Translations under genes and position numbers: made by a program
Origin: Neobacillus sp. Marseille-Q6967
GTDB taxonomy: Bacteria; Bacillota; Bacilli; Bacillales; Cytobacillaceae
Length of the DNA: 64,000 bases
Direction: 5' to 3'
Assembly (NCBI RefSeq): GCF_946151075.1
Contig: NZ_OX267715.1
Span: 2,829,881-2,893,880 of the forward strand
Part shown: in pieces, positions 25,625 to 34,233 of the stretch
How the letters are laid out: each line of letters starts with the position of its first letter
How positions within the stretch are numbered: position 1 is the first letter of the stretch
Notes under the pieces: generated by a model
The model's database searches: none
Told to the model about the DNA's origin: nothing
What the model saw: only the letters and a program-made list of their open reading frames with translations

Positions 25625-26692
25625 TCAAAGAGGATTTGAGCGGCTAGATACCCAGCCATCGACAATGTCAGCAAACATACCAGATAAAGCGAGCCCAACA
25701 TGCCCTGCTTCTACTGAAATATATGTTTTATCCTCACTCGACACCAAGTCCATAATCGGTTTACTTTGATCCTCTAAAATTAAATTATCCCGAGAGCCGG
25801 AAACAACAAATAAATTGGCTTTAATATTGCTCAAGTCTACCTTTTTATTACCAACAAGCAGCTCCCCTTTAATCAGCTTGTTTTCTTTAAAAAGATCATT
25901 GCCTAATTGTCGATATGCCTCCCCGGCAAAAGGAACTTGGTCTAGGGTCCACTTATTCATGCGGCGCCATTTGTCTACATACCGTTGATCATACGCTCGA
26001 CTTAAAAGCATGGTATAGTTTGTAAAGTAAATCGGTGCGCCAATTGCCCGGAACATTCCTTCAACAAGAGCAGGCGGGATGACACCATAAACATCTATAA
26101 ACCGGTCAAAATTAAAATGGCCTTCCCTCATCCCCTCTGCCCATTTATCTGGTCCGATAAATGGCCCAAAATCGATTGGTACGGTAGCAACAATTAAATT
26201 TTTTATCGGCTCTTCTGCAACTGCAGCATAAATGGAGGCAATGGTCCCCCCTAAACAGTATCCGACTAATGTTATTTCATCCGCTCCCGAATGACGGACT
26301 GCCCTTTTTACCGCCGTTTTTAAATACTTTTCAATATAGGTGTCCAGGCCAATTTTTTTATCTTCGTATCCAGGCGTACCCCAATCTAATAAATACACTT
26401 CATAGCCCATATTTGTTAGTTTTTCTATTACACTCGCTTTAGGGGCGATATCCAAAATATAGGGCTTGTTAAACAACGAATATACGAAAAATAAAGGAAT
26501 CTCATATTTTTTCTGTTTAGCAGGATAGTGCCATAAGACGGATTTATTTTTCCGCCAGACTTCATTCCTTGGAGTATGGCCAACCTTTGGCTCCGGCTCA
26601 CTTAACAATTGCAAAACATGAGCCCACCGCTTCGTTTCTTTTTCATAATCAAAAGTCGGTACTAAACTTTTTATAGGTGTTTCTACAGTCAC
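25625..26692 (-). CDS. phaC: Class IV PHA synthase catalytic subunit
   Basis: Polymerises (R)-3-hydroxyacyl-CoA into polyhydroxyalkanoate on granules, together with PhaR. The 355 residues show the lipase-like box GYCLGG with nucleophile C146, aspartate D302 in SGSRDNL and histidine H331 in AGHVGLAL. Length of about 360 and the neighbouring phaR define class IV rather than classes I-III. The inner GTG start is chosen since GAGAGGGGGG precedes it. phaR ends 20 bases upstream; no phaB lies between them, unlike the usual phaR-phaB-phaC order. Confidence 0.93.
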   Translation of the reverse strand: MTVETPIKSLVPTFDYEKETKRWAHVLQLLSEPEPKVGHTPRNEVWRKNKSVLWHYPAKQKKYEIPLFFVYSLFNKPYILDIAPKASVIEKLTNMGYEVYLLDWGTPGYEDKKIGLDTYIEKYLKTAVKRAVRHSGADEITLVGYCLGGTIASIYAAVAEEPIKNLIVATVPIDFGPFIGPDKWAEGMREGHFNFDRFIDVYGVIPPALVEGMFRAIGAPIYFTNYTMLLSRAYDQRYVDKWRRMNKWTLDQVPFAGEAYRQLGNDLFKENKLIKGELLVGNKKVDLSNIKANLFVVSGSRDNLILEDQSKPIMDLVSSEDKTYISVEAGHVGLALSGMFADIVDGWVSSRSNPL

Positions 26693-26712
26693 TATTGTCC
26701 CCCCTCTCACCT

Positions 26713-27279
26713 TTATTTAGCTGCCCCAGAACCGGCTAATTCTGGCTGCTCAGTCTTTTCTTTATCCATAAACAATTTCAGAAGCTCGAATTCTTCTTTA
26801 AAACTATTTAGTTTAGACAATTCTTGTTTCATTTCCTGAAGTTCTAAGTGTAAACTGTTTGTATCTGCCAGCTCTTTTTTTGTTTTGATTAGCTCTGTTT
26901 TTAACTGCTTTGTTAGTTTAATAATTTCCTTTGATACTTCTACAACGCTTTCAATTTCTTTACTTTGGGCTTTAACAGAATCCTGTACATCCCAAATCTG
27001 CTCTTCGAGGGCTTCAATTTTCTCTTCAGCTTGAATCGTCAGGGCTGCGACATTTTCCACATCATGTTTCGTCGGCAAATTCAACAGACTGGCAAGTGCC
27101 TCTTGATTCTTTTTAAATCTTTCTAGGTTTCTTGCATGAAGTTCAGTCCCGAGATTGGACATTTTGATAAACTCGTTGTTATTCGTCCAAAGATAAATAA
27201 AATCGTTTAACTGTTTTTCCCATAGCAAACTATATTTATGGATCATTTCATATGGGTCGTATTGTTTTTTATCTGTCAT
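26713..27279 (-). CDS. phaR: Class IV PHA synthase subunit PhaR
   Basis: Non-catalytic partner of PhaC that is required for synthase activity in bacilli. 188 residues: the N-terminal half holds LWEKQLNDFIYLWTNNNEFIKMSNLGTELHARNLERFKKNQEALASLLNLPTKHDVENVAAL, which is the family hallmark, and the C-terminal half is a long coiled coil. The ATG at 27279 lies just after GGGGTGAGGG. Gene order and spacing indicate co-expression with phaC downstream and the phasin-like gene upstream. Confidence 0.9.
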   Translation of the reverse strand: MTDKKQYDPYEMIHKYSLLWEKQLNDFIYLWTNNNEFIKMSNLGTELHARNLERFKKNQEALASLLNLPTKHDVENVAALTIQAEEKIEALEEQIWDVQDSVKAQSKEIESVVEVSKEIIKLTKQLKTELIKTKKELADTNSLHLELQEMKQELSKLNSFKEEFELLKLFMDKEKTEQPELAGSGAAK

Positions 27280-27297
27280 ATCCCTCACCCCTGATTG

Positions 27298-27900
27298 TTA
27301 TGATTTAGATGGTTCTGTCGGACTTTTCATATATTTTTGAAATGGAAAAAGAGCGGTTTTCACTTGATTAGCAAATAAATTAACAAAGACCCTTTGATTT
27401 TCATAGATTACATTTGATGTTTTCTTTACACTATCAATATATTTTTCTCTTGTGTTTTTCCTTAATGCCATATATTGTTCAACTGCTCCTAAGTACTTAT
27501 CTAATGCCTGACCGCTTGTTAAAGCACGGATAGGTGTGGTAAGCAGCGAAGCAGTTCTGTGCTGGATATCATCTACTACCTGATTGATTTCCTCGTAAGA
27601 CTTAATAGGGAAGAAATGCTGAATGGCAGTAGTGGTTACCAATAGTTCCTCTCTTGCTCCCTTTTCCCAGGCACGAAGTTCTTTGTTAAATTGTTCTGTG
27701 ATCGTATTAACATTATCTTGGTTGCGTCTAACCATTTCAACATAATGTCTTGTAGCCGACAAGAAGGCTTCATCACGTTCGTTAAATCTTTTAGCCCATG
27801 CGTCTAATTCTGTAAATGCCGCTTTCCATACCATTTCTAAGCTGGAAAGTTGTTCTTCCTGGTCTACTTCAACTTCTTGGCCAACTTCTTTTTTTACCAT
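27298..27900 (-). CDS. Phasin-like protein in the phaRC operon
   Basis: A 200-residue helical protein. The pattern W..AF.ELD.W..RF.ERDEAFL, VRRNQDNVNTITEQFNKEL, LLTTPIRALTS and TREKYIDSVKKTSNVIYENQRVFVNLF follows the layout of the two phasins in the window (short N-tail, two helical halves joined at a TP motif) but with little direct identity. It is therefore a third, divergent granule-associated candidate. Its ATG overlaps the stop of the preceding PhaR-like gene (TAATG), so translation is coupled. Function is inferred from context. Confidence 0.65.
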   Translation of the reverse strand: MVKKEVGQEVEVDQEEQLSSLEMVWKAAFTELDAWAKRFNERDEAFLSATRHYVEMVRRNQDNVNTITEQFNKELRAWEKGAREELLVTTTAIQHFFPIKSYEEINQVVDDIQHRTASLLTTPIRALTSGQALDKYLGAVEQYMALRKNTREKYIDSVKKTSNVIYENQRVFVNLFANQVKTALFPFQKYMKSPTEPSKS

Positions 27901-28355
27901 TATATCTCCTCCTGGTCATCATTGAATAATAGCTTTAAGCTGTCTAGCTCCCTTTTTAGTGAACACATTTTGTTTTCTTGCAGATGTTTAATCTCTGGAC
28001 CAAAAACATTTACCAATTCTTTCAAAGATTCTCCTAACACTCGCATTTGTAAATGGTTTTCCTGCAATATTTTATTAAGTAGAAACATGGTATCCTCAAG
28101 ATGGTCAATTTTCCCCTCATAATCTACCTTTTTAACTGCAATCACAGCATACGCATCCTTATCTGGGATATTTAAGATGCTTAACCATTGTGTGACCATA
28201 TTCCTGCTGGTTAAAATATGGTCTAAATGGATTTCAAGCGCTTTCCCAAAAGCAAGTGTAAAGGTGTGACAATTGGTATAGTTATGGATTCTTCTATTAA
28301 GTTCTTTTTCTAGATTTTTATAATAAGTTTCAAATTCTAGGTGCTTGGAATCCAT
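27900..28355 (-). CDS. PhaR-like paralogue upstream of phaR
   Basis: A 151-residue protein not clearly in a named family. Its first half (ELNRRIHNYTNCHTFTLAFGKALEIHLDHILTSRNMVTQWLSILNIPDKDAYAVIAVKKVDYEGKIDHLED) parallels the PhaR core, where a helix-rich segment ends in NLPTKHDVENVAALTIQAEEKIEALEE. The coiled coil is shorter. It may be a second PhaR-like subunit or regulator of the synthase. The start has AAGAGG upstream. It is the first gene after a 94-base gap behind the SDR gene. Confidence 0.6.
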   Translation of the reverse strand: MDSKHLEFETYYKNLEKELNRRIHNYTNCHTFTLAFGKALEIHLDHILTSRNMVTQWLSILNIPDKDAYAVIAVKKVDYEGKIDHLEDTMFLLNKILQENHLQMRVLGESLKELVNVFGPEIKHLQENKMCSLKRELDSLKLLFNDDQEEI

Positions 28356-28449
28356 AAAAAACCTCTTATCTAACCAGTTAGTATGTAATTTTAGGATAAA
28401 GAACTTTGTGTTTTAAGTCAATTTGAAAATGAAGAAATATTCAAATAAT

Positions 28450-29229
28450 TTATTGAACGCCGGCAGTTGCTCCGCCATCTACAACTAAAACATGTCCATA
28501 GACATAATTTGATGCATCAGATGCTAAAAATAATGCCGGTCCCTTCATATCATCATCCGATCCAAAACGCCCGGCAGGTGTTCTTTCAAGAATTTTTTCT
28601 CCAGAATAGTCGAGAACCATTTTTGCCATTTTTGTAGGAAAAAATCCTGGGGCAATTGCGTTAACATGAATATTATAGGGAGCCAGTTTAACAGCTAAAT
28701 CCTTTGTAAAAGCAATTACAGCACCCTTGCTTGTCGAATACCCGATTGCATCCATTACATTTGGATCCTGACCGCCAAGGCCGGCAATTGAAGCAATATT
28801 AATGATCTTGCCAGATCCCTGTTCCTTCATGATTTTCCCTACAGCTTGGGAAAATAAAAATATGGCCTTTAGATTGATATCCATCACTTTATCCCACTTA
28901 TCAGCTGGCATCTCCAACGCAGGTGCTCCCCAGCTTACTCCGCTGTTATTGACTAAAATATCAATTCTCCCAAACTCTTTGACAGTTTCGTCCACAACAT
29001 ATTGAATGTCCTCTGGGCTGGAAACATCACATTTTAACGCCAAGGAACGAACCCCTTTTGCTATTAAGGTTTCACTTACTTGCTGACATGCTTCCAGATT
29101 TCTTGAACATACTACTACGTTTGCTCCGGCTTCTGCATAAATTTCTGAAATTTGCATGCCCAAACCTCTTCCTCCACCGGTCACAATCGCTGTTTTTCCT
29201 TTTAAGCTAAATAATTCTTGGAAACTCAT
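28450..29229 (-). CDS. Short-chain dehydrogenase, probable 3-ketoacyl-CoA reductase
   Basis: NAD(P)H-dependent oxidoreductase of 259 residues. Seen: the cofactor motif TGGGRGLG (residues 17-24), NNSG, the catalytic Ser in NIASIAG, and YSTSK (YxxxK). In the PHA setting it would reduce 3-ketoacyl-CoA to (R)-3-hydroxyacyl-CoA, the monomer for PhaC, taking the place of the usual phaB. Its sequence is also near gluconate-5-dehydrogenase-like SDRs, so substrate is not certain. It lies 20 bases behind the acyl-CoA ligase gene. Confidence 0.78.
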   Translation of the reverse strand: MSFQELFSLKGKTAIVTGGGRGLGMQISEIYAEAGANVVVCSRNLEACQQVSETLIAKGVRSLALKCDVSSPEDIQYVVDETVKEFGRIDILVNNSGVSWGAPALEMPADKWDKVMDINLKAIFLFSQAVGKIMKEQGSGKIINIASIAGLGGQDPNVMDAIGYSTSKGAVIAFTKDLAVKLAPYNIHVNAIAPGFFPTKMAKMVLDYSGEKILERTPAGRFGSDDDMKGPALFLASDASNYVYGHVLVVDGGATAGVQ

Positions 29230-29249
29230 TTCTTTTCCTCCCTTTGTTA

Positions 29250-30884
29250 TTAAGCTTTTATTTTCAACTTTTCTTGGTCTCTTAAAACTCTTCTTAAAAG
29301 CTTACCAACTGTTGATTTTGGTAATTCTGCTAGTATTTCAACATCTTTTGGTGCCTTGTACGGAGCAAGATTTTCCTTACCAAACTGTTTTATTTCTTCT
29401 TCGGTAATGGAATAGCCAGGCTTCAATTTTACAAACGCTTTCACTGTTTCACCGCGGTATGGATCCGGGACTCCAATAACTAGGGCTTCTTCCACAGCTT
29501 CTAACTGATAGAGAACCTCTTCAATTTCACTAGGGTAGACATTATAGCCGCTGGCAATGATCATATCTTTTTTACGGTCGACGATATAAAAGTAGCCATC
29601 TTCATCCATCTTGGCAACATCACCAGTGTGGAGCCAGCCATCTCTTAACACGGCTTCCGTTTCTTCCGGGCGGTTCCAATAGCCTTTCATGACCTGTGGA
29701 CCTTTAAGTATGAGTTCACCGGCTTCTCCAACAGGGGCATCTACGATACCATCATTCGTTTCATGGATGATTCTGGCAATGGTACTTTGAACTGGAATCC
29801 CGATACTTCCATACTTCCTTGGAACAAACGGAGGACTAAAAATGGCAGTTGGAGCTGACTCCGAAAGTCCATAACCATCAAGCAGCCTTGCTCCCGTTCT
29901 TTTTTCAAATAATTTTGCTGCTTCAACTGGCAATGGTGCACCGCCGCAGCTTATGTAATAAAGTTGGTCAAATCCACACTCTTCGAGACCAGGTTGGCTA
30001 TTTAAAGCAAAAAACATGGTTGGAACGCCGGACATTTGAAAAGGTTTTTCCCGCTTAACTGTTTCCATAACCTCTTTAGGATCAAACCGAGGTAATACAA
30101 TTTGGTTAGCACCTTCTTTAATCCCGCAAAGTGCTACACTTGAAAGTCCATATACGTGGAAGAAAGGCAGCACTGTAATCATTTTAAAATCTTCTGGTTT
30201 ATTCTCACATGTTTTATAAGCAAAATCACAGACTTGATTGAAATTTGCTAAGAGATTATTATGGGTTAACATTACGCCTTTTGATTGGCCAGTCGTTCCT
30301 CCGGTGTATTGGAGTAGAGCCACGTCTTCAAGCGGGTCAATTTCCAACTCTGGAATCATATGATCTTCATTTAAGAAATCATCGAAATATTGATCATTAT
30401 CAGCCAGTTCGATTCTTGTTCCACCAAAACTTACAACTAGAATTTTCTTTAAGGACGTTGTTGGCTGTAATTGTTTTACTTTTGGATAAAGAGCGTCTAG
30501 AACAACCATGTATTCAGCACCTGAATCGTTAAGAACATGTTCAATTTCTCTTTCTACATACATTGGATTAACTTGAACAGCAATCCCACCCAGACGGAAA
30601 GTTCCGAATAAGGTAAAGATGTAATGCGGGGAATTTGGAAGCATAATGGCTAAACGATCGCCTTTTTTAAATCCATTGTTATATAATCCTGATGAAAACT
30701 GGTCAGCAGCTGCCTTTGTATCATTATAGCTCCACACGTGACCTAAAAATGTAAAAGCGGGCCGTTCGTTGTATCGGGTTACTGCCTCTTGTAAAAACTC
30801 ATAAAGAGAATTGTGCTTAATATCAACATGTTCAGTAATTCTAGAATCATAGATTTTCAACCACGGCTTTTTCTGATAAACCAT
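29250..30884 (-). CDS. Long-chain fatty-acid-CoA ligase (FadD/LcfA type)
   Basis: AMP-forming acyl-CoA synthetase of about 544 residues, activating fatty acids to acyl-CoA. Seen: P-loop TGGTTGQSKGVMLTH, the YGLSES motif in the adenylate-binding part, GWLHTGDVAKMDEDGYFYIVDRKKDMI, and the catalytic lysine in KSTVGKLLRR. With the SDR gene 20 bases downstream and phaRC further on, it could feed fatty-acid carbon into PHA. The ATG at 30884, ten bases from AGGAGG, is preferred over a GTG four bases from it. Confidence 0.88.
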   Translation of the reverse strand: MVYQKKPWLKIYDSRITEHVDIKHNSLYEFLQEAVTRYNERPAFTFLGHVWSYNDTKAAADQFSSGLYNNGFKKGDRLAIMLPNSPHYIFTLFGTFRLGGIAVQVNPMYVEREIEHVLNDSGAEYMVVLDALYPKVKQLQPTTSLKKILVVSFGGTRIELADNDQYFDDFLNEDHMIPELEIDPLEDVALLQYTGGTTGQSKGVMLTHNNLLANFNQVCDFAYKTCENKPEDFKMITVLPFFHVYGLSSVALCGIKEGANQIVLPRFDPKEVMETVKREKPFQMSGVPTMFFALNSQPGLEECGFDQLYYISCGGAPLPVEAAKLFEKRTGARLLDGYGLSESAPTAIFSPPFVPRKYGSIGIPVQSTIARIIHETNDGIVDAPVGEAGELILKGPQVMKGYWNRPEETEAVLRDGWLHTGDVAKMDEDGYFYIVDRKKDMIIASGYNVYPSEIEEVLYQLEAVEEALVIGVPDPYRGETVKAFVKLKPGYSITEEEIKQFGKENLAPYKAPKDVEILAELPKSTVGKLLRRVLRDQEKLKIKA

Positions 30885-31360
30885 TAACACGATGCCTCCT
30901 AGTATAAATAAATGTTTTACTTTTCTTTATCGCGGAAGAATAATTCATCCAACAGCACAAAAAGAAATAGTAATATAATTCTGATTATTGTTGTAAAATG
31001 TAGATTTGTAAACCCTTCCTTCTCGACAAATTTCTTCATTTACCCTCAATGTTTTCATTTGAAAATGCACTATATGTCTAGTTAAAACCCTTACATTTCC
31101 ATTATTCCACTTTTGTGGAAATGAATTTAATTTGTCGAATTTAATCGAAAAAAATAAACAAAATGGTTGAATAAGAGTCAAAAGAATTTATTAATACGTT
31201 CGTTCTTCTTCTCAGAGAATTACATGCTAATTTTTAAATTAGTATTTTCATATAGAGTAATTCGATTTGAAGATTATTCATGATTTCTATTTTTAAGTTC
31301 TTTCGAAGGGCAAATTATCATATATTTTACAATATATAGTAAAAAAAGGAGATGTTTAGC
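30885..31360. other. Divergent promoter region between acyl-CoA ligase and hydrolase 3
   Basis: No gene is supported here. A 16-base palindrome CTAATTTTTAAATTAG at 31227-31242 has the look of an operator between the two divergent genes, but I cannot assign a regulator. Confidence 0.4.
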
Positions 31361-32164
31361 TTGCCGATTACAAATGCGAACGGAATTGAGTTGTATTATG
31401 AAATTCACGGTCAAGGGGAACCCTTACTATTAATCATGGGGCTGTCACTTGATTCACAATCTTGGTTTAGGAGCCTGCCAGCCCTAAGTGAGCAATATAA
31501 AGTAATCATTTTTGATAATCGCGGGGTAGGGCGAAGCGGCAAACCGAATACTCCATATTCTATTGAACTAATGGCAGAAGACGCTCGGGCAGTTTTGGAT
31601 GCAGCGGGAGTAGATGCAGCACACGTTTATGGTATTTCAATGGGTGGGATGATAGCACAAAGGCTCGTTTTGAAATACCCGGAACGAGTAAAATCATTGA
31701 TTTTAGGCTGTACTACTTCCGGCGGTGATAATCATGTACAACCCAGCCCTGAAGTATCCATGCATATGGTTTCACGAGGAGCGGCAACGGCTACTCCAGA
31801 GGAAGTAGCTTGGGCAACAGCTCCTATCATATACAGCCAATCGTTTCTAGAAGAACATAGAGATGTGGTAGCAGAGGATATAAAAGTAAGAACGGCCAAC
31901 CCTATTCTCCCATACGCTTACATGCTTCAGCTTCAAGCGTGCTTAGCTCATGACACATATTTAGAGCTTGATCAAATCAAGGTTCCTGCCCTAGTCATAC
32001 ATGGTGACGCCGATCGACTAGTGCCTTATGAAAATGGAGTAACCTTAGCTGAAAAAATTCCTAATGCAGAGTTCTTAACTGTTAGGGGTGCAGGTCATAT
32101 TTATCCAACAGAACAAGGTGAGTTAGTCAATACAAGAGTAATAGAATTCCTGAAAAAGAAATGA
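31361..32164 (+). CDS. Alpha/beta hydrolase (copy 3, more distant)
   Basis: A 267-residue serine hydrolase: LLLIMGLSLDSQSW, nucleophile in YGISMGG (about residue 93), IHGDADRLVP aspartate and GAGHIYPTE histidine. It is not a close relative of the two phasin-linked hydrolases; it resembles 3-oxoadipate enol-lactonase-type enzymes. The TTG at 31361 lies nine bases after AAGGAG, whereas the ATG at 31352 abuts that site, so TTG is chosen. It reads away from the acyl-CoA ligase operon. Confidence 0.75.
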   Translation: MPITNANGIELYYEIHGQGEPLLLIMGLSLDSQSWFRSLPALSEQYKVIIFDNRGVGRSGKPNTPYSIELMAEDARAVLDAAGVDAAHVYGISMGGMIAQRLVLKYPERVKSLILGCTTSGGDNHVQPSPEVSMHMVSRGAATATPEEVAWATAPIIYSQSFLEEHRDVVAEDIKVRTANPILPYAYMLQLQACLAHDTYLELDQIKVPALVIHGDADRLVPYENGVTLAEKIPNAEFLTVRGAGHIYPTEQGELVNTRVIEFLKKK

Positions 32165-32167
32165 TAG

Positions 32168-32203
32168 AAAAGAAATGCCCGATTATGCTCGGGCATTTTC
32201 TCT
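32168..32203. terminator. Bidirectional terminator
   Basis: AAATGCCCGA / TCGGGCATTT stem between the hydrolase and the convergent YitT-like gene. Confidence 0.82.
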
Positions 32204-32216
32204 TGTTCACAAAAAA

Positions 32217-32843
32217 TTAACGAGCATTTGATTGAATAGAGAAATCAATGGTTTTATAGGCCACGAAAAAGGTTACTAACGAGTATAGTGCCTGATAGAT
32301 ACCAAAAATAAAAATTGAACTGCTGAAAATGAAGAAGTTAAATAGCAGGACGCACTGGCCAATCGAAAGCGGGAAACGATTACTAAATAAGATTGCCAAA
32401 ACTTCTGTACCATCTAAACAGCCGCCGAATCGAATCGTAATTCCTACTCCAAGGCCTAGAGTTATTCCCCCAAATAAAATGACGAAAAAAGGATGGTTCG
32501 TTATAGCAGGAACTGGTTCTAATAAATAGGTTCCAACTGAAAGGACCAGGATAGCAAAAAGGCTTAATATAAGGAACCTCCTCCCAAGAAAGGAGTAGGC
32601 AATGATGAAAAAAGGAGTATTTAGCAGCAATAAATAGAGCCCCACTTCCTGCTTAGTTATGTAAGAAAGTACAATACTAATTCCAATGACCCCTCCGTCA
32701 ATCACATAATTCTTCACCAGGAATAATTGTAATGAAACCGCTGCAAGCGAAGCTCCGCAAAAAATAAAAAATAAGCGCCTATAAAATGATATACTGTCTT
32801 CACTTCTACTCTCTAAATAAAATCCCACCCTTGTCCTATACAT
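32217..32843 (-). CDS. YitT-family membrane protein lacking the DUF2179 domain
   Basis: A 208-residue protein with five or six membrane spans and the YitT landmarks VIDGGVIGISIVLSYITK and GLGVGITIRFGGCLDGTEVLAIL. Typical family members are about 280 residues and end in a cytosolic DUF2179 domain; this one stops right after the last span at YKTIDFSIQSNAR. No remnant of the missing domain is seen before the terminator. Either a genuine short form or a C-terminal truncation. Function of the family is unknown. Confidence 0.75.
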   Translation of the reverse strand: MYRTRVGFYLESRSEDSISFYRRLFFIFCGASLAAVSLQLFLVKNYVIDGGVIGISIVLSYITKQEVGLYLLLLNTPFFIIAYSFLGRRFLILSLFAILVLSVGTYLLEPVPAITNHPFFVILFGGITLGLGVGITIRFGGCLDGTEVLAILFSNRFPLSIGQCVLLFNFFIFSSSIFIFGIYQALYSLVTFFVAYKTIDFSIQSNAR

Positions 32844-32904
32844 AATGCGCCCCTTTTGATAAATTAAACTACCTATTTATACTCAAATATATATTCATTA
32901 AAAA

Positions 32905-32938
32905 CAAAAATAGGACGAATCGTATAAACGATTCGCCT
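32905..32938 (-). terminator. Terminator of trpB
   Basis: GGCGAATCG / CGATTCGTCC stem, followed on the minus strand by a T-rich run. Confidence 0.78.
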
Positions 32939-32947
32939 CTTGGCCTA

Positions 32948-34114
32948 TTATTTTTTTAACATATGAAATACTTGTTCTACGTCTTTATCGCCGCGGCCCG
33001 ATAGGTTTACAACCAATACATCGTCTTGTGAGAGTTCTTTTGCAAGTTTCATTGCATAGGCAACCGCATGAGAACTTTCAAGCGCTGGTATAATTCCTTC
33101 TGTTTTACTCAGTACCTGGAATGCTTCTAAAGCTTCCTGGCCTGTTACCGATACGTACTCTGCTCTGCCGCTGGTTTTCAAGTGGCTGTGTTCGGGCCCT
33201 ACACCAGGATAATCCAATCCTGCTGCAATGGAATAGGTTGGCTGTGGTTCCCCATTCTCATCTAATAAAGTCAAACACTTAAATCCATGTATAACCGCTG
33301 GTACACCTTTTGTTAAGGTTGGCGCCTCTTCCGGTTCAACTCCGATTAAACGAACATATTTTTCATCAATATAATGTGCAAAGGCCCCAATGGCATTACT
33401 GCCGCCGCCAGCACAGGCAATCACCGCAGTTGGTAATTTTCCTTCTTTTTCAATGATCTGCTGTTTTGATTCTTCGCTAATGATGGACTGAAAATGCTTT
33501 ACCATTGTCGGGTACGGGTGAGGACCTACCGCTGAACCAAGTAAATAAAAGGTATTTTGATAGTTTTGAACCAAATCGGCCAAAGCCTCGTCCACTGCAT
33601 CCTTTAATCGCCCTTGTCCTTTTTCTACAGGAATAACCTTCGCACCCAAAAGTTCCATTCTAAAAACGTTCAATGCCTGGCGTTCGGTATCCAATTTCCC
33701 CATATAGATAATACATTCCATTCCAAACATTGCACAGGCCGTTGCTGTTGCTACACCATGCTGCCCTGCACCTGTTTCGGCAATAATTCGTTTTGCACCC
33801 ATTCGTTTAGCTAATAAAATTTGACCTATGGCATTATTGATTTTATGTGCTCCCGTATGGTTTAAATCTTCCCGCTTTAAATATATTTTTGCACCGCCAA
33901 TTTGTTTTGTTAGGTTTTCAGCATATGTTAACGGATTTTCACGCCCAACATATTCTTTAAGATAAAACTTGAATTCTTCAATGAAATCAGGGTCATCTTT
34001 ATACTTTAGAAACTGTGATTCTAACTCGTTTAATACCGTTTGAAGTTCCTCAGGAACAAAGCTGCCGCCAAACTCGCCATAATATCCTTTATTCTCTACA
34101 CTCACTTTTTCCAT
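32948..34114 (-). CDS. trpB: Tryptophan synthase beta chain, stand-alone
   Basis: PLP enzyme joining indole and serine to form tryptophan. The 388 residues are full length: GEFGGSFVPEEL at the start, PLP lysine K91 in NHTGAHKINNA, ETGAGQHGVATAT, and the phosphate-binding GGGSNAIG loop. No trpA or other trp gene lies nearby, which is unusual because trpB is normally beside trpA. The enzyme may be a second copy for indole salvage. I see no T-box or TRAP-type leader in the short upstream region. Confidence 0.94.
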   Translation of the reverse strand: MEKVSVENKGYYGEFGGSFVPEELQTVLNELESQFLKYKDDPDFIEEFKFYLKEYVGRENPLTYAENLTKQIGGAKIYLKREDLNHTGAHKINNAIGQILLAKRMGAKRIIAETGAGQHGVATATACAMFGMECIIYMGKLDTERQALNVFRMELLGAKVIPVEKGQGRLKDAVDEALADLVQNYQNTFYLLGSAVGPHPYPTMVKHFQSIISEESKQQIIEKEGKLPTAVIACAGGGSNAIGAFAHYIDEKYVRLIGVEPEEAPTLTKGVPAVIHGFKCLTLLDENGEPQPTYSIAAGLDYPGVGPEHSHLKTSGRAEYVSVTGQEALEAFQVLSKTEGIIPALESSHAVAYAMKLAKELSQDDVLVVNLSGRGDKDVEQVFHMLKK

Positions 34115-34233
34115 CTCGTCTCGACTCCTTCTAAACTCTTACTTTTGCTCCTTAATTGAGAACTATTATAAAACATATATATTGAATACTCAAATAATAT
34201 CGAAAAAACAAAAAGATGGAAGCCTAACATATT

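Noticed and set aside
34115..34233. T-box or trp leader near trpB
   Set aside because: These bases hold the trpB ribosome site and AT-rich sequence only; no T-box core or tandem GAG/TAG repeats.
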